NCBI GenBank assembly: GCA_945868195.1
Contig: CAMBLP010000018.1
Coordinates: 1-23,117, forward strand
Reading direction: 5' to 3'
Source: Bordetella parapertussis
GTDB taxonomy: Bacteria > Pseudomonadota > Gammaproteobacteria > Burkholderiales > Burkholderiaceae_B
DNA length: 23,117 nucleotides
Below are positions 16,294-23,117 of the stretch, piece after piece. Positions within the stretch are counted from its first letter, which is position 1. Each line of letters opens with the position of its first letter. A program made the translations under genes and the position numbers. A model generated the notes under the pieces. That model saw only the letters and a list, made by a program, of their open reading frames with translations. It did no database searches and was not told where the DNA came from.

Positions 16294-19167
16294 ATGAATC
16301 AGCCAAACACCACCCCCGACGGCGAACTTTCTAAAAGTTTTGAACCTGCCACGCTCGAGGCACGCTGGTATCAGGAGTGGGAAAAACGGGGCTACTTTGC
16401 TGCCGGCCAGCACACGCAGGGCGGACCCGGAGCGGGCATCCCTTATGCCATTCAGTTTCCCCCGCCAAATGTGACGGGAACCCTGCACATGGGCCACGCG
16501 TTTAACCAGACCATCATGGATGGTTTAGTTCGCTATCACCGTATGCTAGGCCATGACACCGTCTTTGTTCCAGGCACCGATCACGCTGGAATTGCAACCC
16601 AGATCGTGGTCGAGCGCCAACTCGATGCCCAAAAGTCTTCGCGCCATGACCTTGGTCGTGAAAAATTCATTGAAAAGGTCTGGGAGTGGAAAGAGCTATC
16701 CGGAAATACCATCACGAGTCAGGTGCGTCGCTTAGGCGCTTCCGCCGACTGGCCTCGTGAATACTTCACGATGGACAAGCAGATGTCAGCCGGGGTGGTT
16801 GAAACATTTGTCCGACTCTTTAAGCAGGGACTCATATATCGCGGTAAACGGCTGGTCAACTGGGACCCCAAGCTACTGACTGCTGTTTCAGACCTTGAGG
16901 TGCAGTCGGTCGAAACCGATGGTCACCTCTGGCACATCACCTACCCCTTCGTCGATGGCCCTCAAACGATTACCCTTGAGGACGGCACCCAAGAAAACAT
17001 TCGTGGGATGACGATTGCCACCACGCGTCCCGAAACCATGCTTGCCGACGGTGCGCTATGCGTCCATCCCGAGGATGCCCGCTACCAACACTTGGTTGGT
17101 AAATTGGTCGATCTCCCCCTTTGCGATCGCCAGATTCCCATTATTGCGGATGATTTTGTAGACCCAGCCTTTGGAACAGGTTGCGTCAAAATCACGGGTG
17201 CGCATGACTTTAACGACTATGCCTGCGCCATGCGTCACAACCTTCCCTTGATTGTGATTTTTACTCTTGACGCAAAAATCAATGATCAGGGTCCAGCACA
17301 GTTTCGTGACCTCGACCGCTATGAGGCTCGCAAAGCCGTCGTCGCCGAACTCGACGCACAGGGGTTCTTAGTCAAAGTCGACGCCCATAAAATGATGCAG
17401 CCTAGGGGTGACCGCACTGGCGAGGTTCTCGAACCCATGCTCACTGATCAATGGTTCGTGGCCATGAGCAAGCCTGCGCCCGCAAACACACTGCACCCGG
17501 GCAAGAGCATTACCGAAGTCGCTCTGGAGGTTGTGGCCAAAGGAGAGGTTGAGTTCTTTCCCAACAACTGGACAACCACCTACAACCAATGGCTGGAAAA
17601 TATCCAAGACTGGTGCATTTCCCGTCAGTTGTGGTGGGGCCATCAGATTCCGGCTTGGTATGCACCCGACGGTCAAGTATTCGTGGCGCACGACGAGCAA
17701 GATGCACTTAAACAAGCCCAAGCCGCCGGTATTCAAGGACCCTTGGTACGTGATCCAGACGTGCTTGATACATGGTTTTCCTCTGCGCTGGTTCCCTTCA
17801 CCACAATGGGCTGGCCTGAAAAAACGCCTGATTACGAACGTTACTTGCCTTCAAGCGTTTTAGTGACCGGTTTTGACATCATCATTTTCTGGGTTGCCCG
17901 CATGGTGATGATGACCACACACCTAACCGGTCAAGTTCCCTTTAAGCACGTCTACGTGCATGGCCTGATCCGCGACGCGGAAGGTCAAAAAATGAGCAAA
18001 TCCAAAGGGAACACGCTCGACCCAGTGGACCTGATTGACGGTGTTGATCTGGAAACCTTGGTTAAAAAACGTACCTTTGGTCTCATGAATCCCAAGCAAG
18101 CTGGCGCGATCGAGAAAGCGACACGACGTCAGTTCCCAGAGGGTATCCCCGCGTTTGGCAGCGACGCCTTGCGCTTCACGATGTCTGCATACGCGACTCT
18201 CGGTCGCAATATCAATTTTGATCTTAAGCGCTGCGAAGGCTACAGAAACTTTTGTAATAAGCTCTGGAACGCGACACGCTTTGTGTTGATGAACACTGAA
18301 GGTCAGGATATGGCAGCGGTCGATGCGAGCGCACAAAGCTTCGTCGACAAATGGATCATTACCCGGCTTCAACAACTCGAGCTCGATGTCGCAAAAGGAT
18401 TTACAGACTATCGTTTTGACAATATCGCTAATGCGCTTTATCACTTTGTGTGGGACGAGTATTGCGATTGGTACTTAGAACTATCGAAAGTCCAAATTCA
18501 ACAGGGTACGCCTGAGCAACAGCGCGCAACGCGTCGAACGCTGATTCGGGTTCTAGAAGCCATCCTTAGACTGATGCATCCCATCATGCCGTTCATTACT
18601 GAAGAGCTCTGGCAAAAAGTGTCCATTGTGGCCGGCAAACGCACGGCACAGGAGACTTCGAGCATTTCCATACAAGCTTTTCCCCAGGCTGATGTTCACG
18701 CCATGGATGCGCAAGCATGCGCACAAGTTGATTTACTCAAGGGTCAAGTCGAAGCTGTGCGCGCCCTTCGAGGGGAAATGAACCTTTCACCCGCTGCACG
18801 CGTGCCCTTAATCGCCGAAGGTCCCCAAGAAATGCTGCATCTGCATGCGCCCTATCTTGCGTCCTTGGCCAAACTTTCTGGCGTGGATGTCATGTCAACC
18901 TTACCCGACGATGGCGCGCCCATTCAGGTGGTTGGACAAACACGCTTGATGCTCAAGATTGAGATCGACGTCGCAGCGGAAAAAGTACGCTTAGATAAAG
19001 AAATCGCCAGGCTCGAAGGCGAGATCAACAAAGCCCAAGCCAAACTTTCTAACGAGTCTTTTGTTGCACGCGCACCCGTGGTCGTCGTCGAACAAGAACA
19101 ACAACGTGTCGCACAGTTTGGCGAGACCCTTGCTCAAGTCAAAGGGCAACGCGCTAAATTAGGCTAA
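16294..19167 (+). CDS. valS: Valine--tRNA ligase
   Basis: A 957-residue class I synthetase, full length for the family. The HIGH-type motif is HMGH (65-68, within [15 protein letters not shown]). The editing domain with [10 protein letters not shown] and [16 protein letters not shown] hydrolyses mischarged Thr-tRNA-Val. [18 protein letters not shown] and [11 protein letters not shown] follow, and KMSKS is at 566-570. The C-terminus after about residue 880 is a coiled-coil arm ([20 protein letters not shown]) that grips the tRNA. I chose the ATG at 16294, with GGA seven bases upstream, over a TTG one codon earlier. It is the only plus-strand gene here; its last 14 bases overlap the end of trmD tail to tail. 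Confidence 0.98.
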   Translation: MNQPNTTPDGELSKSFEPATLEARWYQEWEKRGYFAAGQHTQGGPGAGIPYAIQFPPPNVTGTLHMGHAFNQTIMDGLVRYHRMLGHDTVFVPGTDHAGIATQIVVERQLDAQKSSRHDLGREKFIEKVWEWKELSGNTITSQVRRLGASADWPREYFTMDKQMSAGVVETFVRLFKQGLIYRGKRLVNWDPKLLTAVSDLEVQSVETDGHLWHITYPFVDGPQTITLEDGTQENIRGMTIATTRPETMLADGALCVHPEDARYQHLVGKLVDLPLCDRQIPIIADDFVDPAFGTGCVKITGAHDFNDYACAMRHNLPLIVIFTLDAKINDQGPAQFRDLDRYEARKAVVAELDAQGFLVKVDAHKMMQPRGDRTGEVLEPMLTDQWFVAMSKPAPANTLHPGKSITEVALEVVAKGEVEFFPNNWTTTYNQWLENIQDWCISRQLWWGHQIPAWYAPDGQVFVAHDEQDALKQAQAAGIQGPLVRDPDVLDTWFSSALVPFTTMGWPEKTPDYERYLPSSVLVTGFDIIIFWVARMVMMTTHLTGQVPFKHVYVHGLIRDAEGQKMSKSKGNTLDPVDLIDGVDLETLVKKRTFGLMNPKQAGAIEKATRRQFPEGIPAFGSDALRFTMSAYATLGRNINFDLKRCEGYRNFCNKLWNATRFVLMNTEGQDMAAVDASAQSFVDKWIITRLQQLELDVAKGFTDYRFDNIANALYHFVWDEYCDWYLELSKVQIQQGTPEQQRATRRTLIRVLEAILRLMHPIMPFITEELWQKVSIVAGKRTAQETSSISIQAFPQADVHAMDAQACAQVDLLKGQVEAVRALRGEMNLSPAARVPLIAEGPQEMLHLHAPYLASLAKLSGVDVMSTLPDDGAPIQVVGQTRLMLKIEIDVAAEKVRLDKEIARLEGEINKAQAKLSNESFVARAPVVVVEQEQQRVAQFGETLAQVKGQRAKLG

Positions 19168-19942
19168 GCAAAAACTTTTCGTCCGCTGTGGTGAGCAAGC
19201 CAAGTGTTCGCGCTTGCTCCAGTAAATCAGGGCGGTTTTTAGCCGTGAGGGCGAGAGATTGCTCACGACGCCATCGCAAGATGTTGGCATGGTTTCCAGA
19301 CAGCAAAACGGGCGGGACGGGCTGATCCCACAAGACCTCGGGACGGGTGAAATGAGGGCTGTCTAGCAAACCTGAGATGGACGGCTGAAAGGAATCCTGC
19401 AGCGAAGAGTCTCCGTGATGAAGTGCTCCGGGCATCAATCTGACGGCAGCATCGATCATGGCAAGCGCTGCGACTTCTCCCCCAGACAAGACAAAATCGC
19501 CAAGTGACCATTGCTCGTCGACACACTCATCGATGAATCTCTGATCCACACCCTCGTAGCGACCACAAACAAAGATGGCACCATCGGATTGAGCGAGTTG
19601 AGCGGCTTGAGCCTGACCAAAGCGCTTACCAACGGGTGACAACAAGATCACCGGGGTCGCAGAAGCAGGAGCGATCGTTGACGTGGCTTGAGGAGGAACC
19701 GTCTCACATCGATCAGCTTGAATCGCAAGCAGCGTTTGCCTGAGCGGCTCGGCCATCATCACCATGCCTGGACCACCGCCATAAGGACGATCGTCAACGG
19801 TACGATGCACATCAGTCGTAAAGTCGCGCGGATTCCAAGCACGAAGTGCCCAAATGCTTTGGTTGTGCGCGCGACCCGTCACACCCAAGTCACGCACCAC
19901 ATTAAACATTTCCGGAAACAAAGTGATGACGTCGATGCGCAT
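19154..19942 (-). CDS. trmD: tRNA (guanine-N1-)-methyltransferase
   Basis: About 262 residues of a SPOUT (knotted) methyltransferase that makes m1G37 next to the anticodon and prevents +1 frameshifting. Typical parts are [30 protein letters not shown], the knot residues [15 protein letters not shown] and [20 protein letters not shown] with the catalytic Asp, and [25 protein letters not shown]. Two ATGs are adjacent (19945 and 19942); the second fits the family start and lies seven bases from AAGG. It follows rimM by nine bases. In many proteobacteria rplS comes next; here trmD instead runs into the 3' end of valS with a 14-base overlap. Confidence 0.97.
   Translation of the reverse strand: MRIDVITLFPEMFNVVRDLGVTGRAHNQSIWALRAWNPRDFTTDVHRTVDDRPYGGGPGMVMMAEPLRQTLLAIQADRCETVPPQATSTIAPASATPVILLSPVGKRFGQAQAAQLAQSDGAIFVCGRYEGVDQRFIDECVDEQWSLGDFVLSGGEVAALAMIDAAVRLMPGALHHGDSSLQDSFQPSISGLLDSPHFTRPEVLWDQPVPPVLLSGNHANILRWRREQSLALTAKNRPDLLEQARTLGLLTTADEKFLLSLI
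19193..19219. repeat. Inverted repeat downstream of valS, inside trmD
   Basis: GAGCAAGC (19193-19200) and GCTTGCTC (19212-19219) pair perfectly around an 11-base loop, starting 25 bases past the valS stop and inside the 3' end of trmD. A T run (19236-19240) lies 17 bases further, too far for a classical terminator. It may slow or end valS transcription before it runs antisense to trmD, but that is a guess. Confidence 0.35.
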
Positions 19943-19951
19943 CATGAAGCC

Positions 19952-20584
19952 TTAGAGATCGAGCGGCCAGTCAGTTTCGATACGACGGGCAATAATATCA
20001 ACATGTTGTACGTGAGCGGCAACAAAAGGCACCAAAATTTCTTCGGGACGACCTTTGGCATCAAGCAGGATCTGAGGCATATGCTCAATCGATGGTGTTT
20101 GATCTCCCTCTAGTGTCATTCGCTGAACACGAAGAATCGCGTGGGCGCCATTGTCAACAACCTCAAGGACCTCACCGATCAGGTGCGCTTCGCTATACAC
20201 ATAGCAACCAACAAGGTCTACCCAATAAAACTCATCGACCTGGGCTTTAGGAAAAAATTGCCGAGAAACATGTACGGTATACCCGCGCATAGACTCAGCA
20301 AGATCGCGATCTCCGACATTCTCGAGATCAGCCACGACTGTTGCGCCTTGAGGGCGCACTTGCTTAACAGCATGAGGGTAAATTTTGCTCGGTGTGGAGG
20401 TCCCTGAGCTGGGTGAAATAGGGGGAGAAGGTGGAGCTAACCACCAAACAGGCGCAGCACGCAAGACCAAACCTTGCGCTGAATGCGGTTGGACTTTGAC
20501 CCAACCTTTCACGCCATATGCTGACACAATACGACCTAATTCGATTAGGTCATTTGGCGCTTGTTGAGCGCCTGTGTCAGCCAT
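19952..20584 (-). CDS. rimM: Ribosome maturation factor RimM
   Basis: A 210-residue RimM, which binds S19 and helps assemble the head of the 30S subunit. The N-terminal domain begins IELGRIVSAYGVKGWVKV; the PRC-barrel domain begins FYWVDLVGCYVYSEAHLIGEV and continues through VDNGAHAILRV to EEILVPFVAAHVQHVD. A Pro/Ser-rich insertion (about 50-67, APPSPPISPSSGTSTPS) sits in the N-terminal domain; variable inserts occur here in Bordetella-like relatives. The ATG at 20584 follows rpsP by 31 bases and has no clear Shine-Dalgarno, so translation may depend on upstream ribosomes. Confidence 0.95.
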   Translation of the reverse strand: MADTGAQQAPNDLIELGRIVSAYGVKGWVKVQPHSAQGLVLRAAPVWWLAPPSPPISPSSGTSTPSKIYPHAVKQVRPQGATVVADLENVGDRDLAESMRGYTVHVSRQFFPKAQVDEFYWVDLVGCYVYSEAHLIGEVLEVVDNGAHAILRVQRMTLEGDQTPSIEHMPQILLDAKGRPEEILVPFVAAHVQHVDIIARRIETDWPLDL

Positions 20585-20615
20585 GGCGATAGAGGAAATC
20601 AGTCAAACGATGCGA

Positions 20616-20876
20616 TTAAGCCGCGGTCGCGACTTTTGAAGAGTAGTCTTTGACCAGACGGGCAACCGCTGGAGACAACTGTGCACCCACTCCTGTCCAA
20701 TATTGGACACGATCAAGTGCAATACGAAGAGGCTCTTCGTTTGCATTTGCAACAGGGTTGTAAAAACCAACGCGCTCAATAAAACGACCATCACGACGAT
20801 CGCGAGAATCAGTCGCTACGAGGTTGTAAAAAGGACGTTTCTTGGAGCCGCCACGGGCCAGGCGAATCACCACCAT
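20616..20876 (-). CDS. rpsP: 30S ribosomal protein S16
   Basis: An 86-residue S16 ([20 protein letters not shown], then [16 protein letters not shown] and [19 protein letters not shown]). S16 is a primary 30S assembly protein. The ATG at 20876 has AAGGGA upstream at good spacing; the frame extends 11 residues further to 20909 without family support. It is the first gene of rpsP-rimM-trmD, with a consensus-like promoter in the 66-base gap after the tusA-like gene. Confidence 0.98.
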   Translation of the reverse strand: MVVIRLARGGSKKRPFYNLVATDSRDRRDGRFIERVGFYNPVANANEEPLRIALDRVQYWTGVGAQLSPAVARLVKDYSSKVATAA

Positions 20877-20911
20877 ACGTAATCCCTTGAAAATGTTCAG
20901 TAAAGTCAATG

Positions 20912-20920
20912 ATTATAGCA
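20912..20920 (-). promoter_or_regulatory. Extended -10 promoter for rpsP-rimM-trmD
   Basis: On the minus strand TGCTATAAT is a perfect extended -10, 36 bases before the rpsP ATG; the predicted start near 20905 gives a leader of about 29 nt carrying AAGGGA. The -35 region (near GATGCT) is poor. No terminator separates it from the upstream alaS and tusA-like genes, so some read-through is likely. Confidence 0.7.
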
Positions 20921-20942
20921 TCAATCAAGCAATGAGCATCGT

Positions 20943-21200
20943 TTATTTCGAACGTCGCTCTAAATAGTGCGTCACGCGATCTGCTTCGTCTACTTGGGCG
21001 AGTAATGCATTGCCCGTTTGCTTACAAAAAGCCTGAAAATCACGCACTGCCCCCCGGTCTGTTGTGATAACTCGCAGAATTTCGCCAGAGGTCAGTGTTG
21101 CCAAGGCTTTTTTAGCACGCAAAATAGGTAATGGACAGGCAAGGCCTGTCGCATCCACGGTTTCTTTGAACGCTTGGGGGACGTTGTTAGGATCACTCAT
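20943..21200 (-). CDS. TusA/SirA-like sulfurtransferase
   Basis: An 85-residue protein of the TusA (SirA/YedF) family. The conserved N-terminal CPxP motif is present ([16 protein letters not shown], Cys near residue 22), followed by the beta-alpha-beta-alpha-beta fold with [20 protein letters not shown]. Family members carry sulfur as a cysteine persulfide for tRNA thiolation (TusA) or other sulfur relays; which target applies here is not visible. The ATG overlaps the alaS stop as ATGA (21197-21200), so the two are translationally coupled. The pairing with a tRNA synthetase fits, but does not prove, a role in tRNA modification. Confidence 0.88.
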   Translation of the reverse strand: MSDPNNVPQAFKETVDATGLACPLPILRAKKALATLTSGEILRVITTDRGAVRDFQAFCKQTGNALLAQVDEADRVTHYLERRSK

Positions 21201-23117
21201 TTGGCCTCAACCCAGGCTTTCACGCTCGCCAAACTAGATACTAGCGCCGACAAGTCCGTCCCTCCGCCCATCGCCATATCTGGACGACCCCCACCCTTGC
21301 CACCAATCTGTCCCGCAACAAAACCCACCAACTCTCCGGCCTTGATCTTGGCATTCAGGTCAGCCGTGACACCCGCCACCAAACTAATTTTTCCGTCAGT
21401 TGAAGCTGTTGCAAGCAAAACAACTGCGGATTTCAGGCGATCCTTGAGCTGATCAACCATCGAGCGAAGATCCTTAGGATCGACACCCTTGACTTCGGTG
21501 ACCAGTAATTTAAAGCCCGTTGGCATCTCAATCGCAGCCTCGGTGAGCGCATTGCCAGCACTGGATGCAAGCTTTGCGCGTGCTTGCTCGAGCTCTTTTT
21601 CCACGGCCTTTAGTTGATCTTGCAAGAGGCTAATACGCTCAGGGAGTTCGGCTGGCTGGGTTTTCAACGCAGCCGCCGCGCGTTGTACCGTCGCATTTAA
21701 ATGCTGCACCCAAGCCAAAGCATTCGCGCCGGTTACCGCCTCGATACGTCTCACGCCAGCGGCAACGCCGCCCTCAGTGATCACCTTGAACAAACCAATA
21801 TCACCCGTACGAGCAACGTGGGTACCGCCACACAATTCACGGGAAAAACCAATATCCAGCACGCGTACGCTATCCCCATATTTTTCACCAAACAACGCGA
21901 CCGCGCCGCCTTTGACCGCATCGTCATAAGACATGGTCTGAGCAACCGCAGCCTGATTACTCAACACCTCTGCGTTGACAATTGCCTCAACGCGGGCGAT
22001 TTCCTGTTCGGATAACGGGGCGTCGTGTGCAAAATCAAAGCGCGTCTTATCGCCATCGACCAAAGAGCCACGCTGCTGGACATGTCCTCCCAGCACCTCG
22101 CGCAAGGCTTTATGCATCAAATGTGTCGCCGAATGGTTACGTATCGTGCGCGTACGTTGCTCGGCATTGACGGCAGCGGTTACCGCATCGCCCACCGACA
22201 GGGTGCCGGAGGTCAGGCGACCATGATGCCCGAACACGCCAGGTTGAATTTTTTGCGTATCCAACACCTCAAACAGTGTCGAACTGGCCGTCAAAGACCC
22301 CGTATCTCCGACTTGACCGCCAGACTCCGCATAAAACGGGGTTTGATCGAGCACCACAATTGCATCCTGTCCAGCTGAAACACGCTCAACGGCGGACCCT
22401 CCCACATAAAGCGCCAAGACCTTACCGGGCCGCTGAAGGTGATCGTAGCCCTCAAAAATGGTCTGAGCACCCGCATACACGAGTCCCCCGGCCATTTTGA
22501 ATTTACCGGCAGCGCGCGCTTGATCTCTCTGGCGATCCATGGCGATATCAAAACCAGCCTGATCAACATCGACCCCTCTTTCGCGACAAATGTCTGCGGT
22601 CAGGTCAACGGGAAAACCGTAAGTGTCGTAGAGCGTAAACAGCGTATTGCCATCTAAAATCTGCGTCCGGTCTTTTTGGGCAACAGGCAATGCAGCCAAG
22701 GCTGCATCTAAAATTTTCATGCCGTGCTCAAGCGTCTCGCCGAAGCGTTCTTCTTCTTGACGCAGGACTTGCTCGACTCGAGCGGCATTTTGAACGAGCT
22801 CGGGATAAGCGTCTCCCATCTGCTTGACCAGATCAGGCACCATTTTGTAGAAAAACGGTTTGCTTTGACCTAGCTGATATCCATGACGCAGGGCGCGACG
22901 AATGATACGGCGCAATACGTAACCCCTGCCCTCATTACTTGGAATCACCCCATCAACCACGAGGAAGCAACAAGCGCGAATATGGTCGGCAATCACTTTT
23001 AGCGAATTATTCGCGAGATCTTGGGTACCAGTTTCGCGTGCTGCGGCAGCGATCAGTGCCACAAACAAATCAATCTGGTAATTGGAGTGCACATGCTGCA
23101 ACACAGCCGCAATTCGC
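21197..23117 (-). CDS. alaS: Alanine--tRNA ligase (partial, 5' end beyond window)
   Basis: About 639 C-terminal residues of AlaRS; the frame is open to the window edge, reading [18 protein letters not shown] there, so roughly the first 235 residues, including most of the catalytic core, lie outside. Visible are [50 protein letters not shown] and the editing-domain zinc motif [12 protein letters not shown] with [14 protein letters not shown], which clears Ser- and Gly-tRNA-Ala. The C-Ala/DHHA1 domain follows, with [15 protein letters not shown]. No true start is present. It overlaps the tusA-like gene by four bases. Confidence 0.98.
   Translation of the reverse strand, partial: RIAAVLQHVHSNYQIDLFVALIAAAARETGTQDLANNSLKVIADHIRACCFLVVDGVIPSNEGRGYVLRRIIRRALRHGYQLGQSKPFFYKMVPDLVKQMGDAYPELVQNAARVEQVLRQEEERFGETLEHGMKILDAALAALPVAQKDRTQILDGNTLFTLYDTYGFPVDLTADICRERGVDVDQAGFDIAMDRQRDQARAAGKFKMAGGLVYAGAQTIFEGYDHLQRPGKVLALYVGGSAVERVSAGQDAIVVLDQTPFYAESGGQVGDTGSLTASSTLFEVLDTQKIQPGVFGHHGRLTSGTLSVGDAVTAAVNAEQRTRTIRNHSATHLMHKALREVLGGHVQQRGSLVDGDKTRFDFAHDAPLSEQEIARVEAIVNAEVLSNQAAVAQTMSYDDAVKGGAVALFGEKYGDSVRVLDIGFSRELCGGTHVARTGDIGLFKVITEGGVAAGVRRIEAVTGANALAWVQHLNATVQRAAAALKTQPAELPERISLLQDQLKAVEKELEQARAKLASSAGNALTEAAIEMPTGFKLLVTEVKGVDPKDLRSMVDQLKDRLKSAVVLLATASTDGKISLVAGVTADLNAKIKAGELVGFVAGQIGGKGGGRPDMAMGGGTDLSALVSSLASVKAWVEAK

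Noticed and set aside
17923..18444. Minus-strand open frame of 173 codons inside valS
   Set aside because: Antisense to the best conserved part of valS; no ribosome binding site or domain.

Overview
This window is a dense stretch of bacterial housekeeping chromosome. Gene order and protein sequences point to a betaproteobacterium of the order Burkholderiales, most likely Alcaligenaceae (relatives of Bordetella). The clues are the ndk-rlmN-rodZ-ispG-hisS-yfgM-bamB-der run, the hfq-hflX-hflK-hflC-hisZ-purA run, a HisZ-type (split) ATP phosphoribosyltransferase system, and Hfq and RimM sequences of the burkholderial type. Base composition looks close to balanced by eye, lower than in Bordetella. 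Genes are packed with ATGA overlaps and gaps of a few bases, as in a streamlined genome. I cannot name genus or species.

Layout. Every gene except valS is on the minus strand, so transcription runs from high to low coordinates. At the right edge is the 3' two thirds of alaS, overlapping a TusA-like sulfurtransferase gene. A consensus-like promoter then opens rpsP-rimM-trmD (ribosome maturation and tRNA methylation). valS is the only plus-strand gene; its 3' end overlaps the 3' end of trmD, and its 5' end faces ndk across a 156-base divergent promoter region. From ndk a long unit runs through rlmN, a short rodZ-like gene, ispG, hisS, yfgM, bamB, der and hisC, ending at a strong hairpin plus U-tract terminator. 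Next come hfq-hflX-hflK-hflC, then a 222-base gap holding a promoter-like element, a small palindrome and a terminator. Then hisZ-purA-phosphoribosyltransferase, and finally rpsU behind its own extended -10 promoter, cut by the left edge.

Together the genes cover translation (alaS, valS, hisS, rpsP, rpsU, rimM, trmD, rlmN, der), envelope building and quality control (bamB, yfgM, rodZ-like, hflK/C), RNA-based regulation (hfq), isoprenoids (ispG) and histidine/purine metabolism (hisC, hisZ, purA, the phosphoribosyltransferase, ndk).

I see no mobile element, CRISPR array, tRNA/rRNA gene, toxin-antitoxin or defence system, and no undescribed multi-gene system. The points most worth a second look are a lost Mg-binding Asp in the first GTPase domain of Der, the promoter/palindrome/terminator leader before hisZ, a RodZ-like protein with no periplasmic domain, the hairpin just before hfq, and the absence of rplS after trmD.
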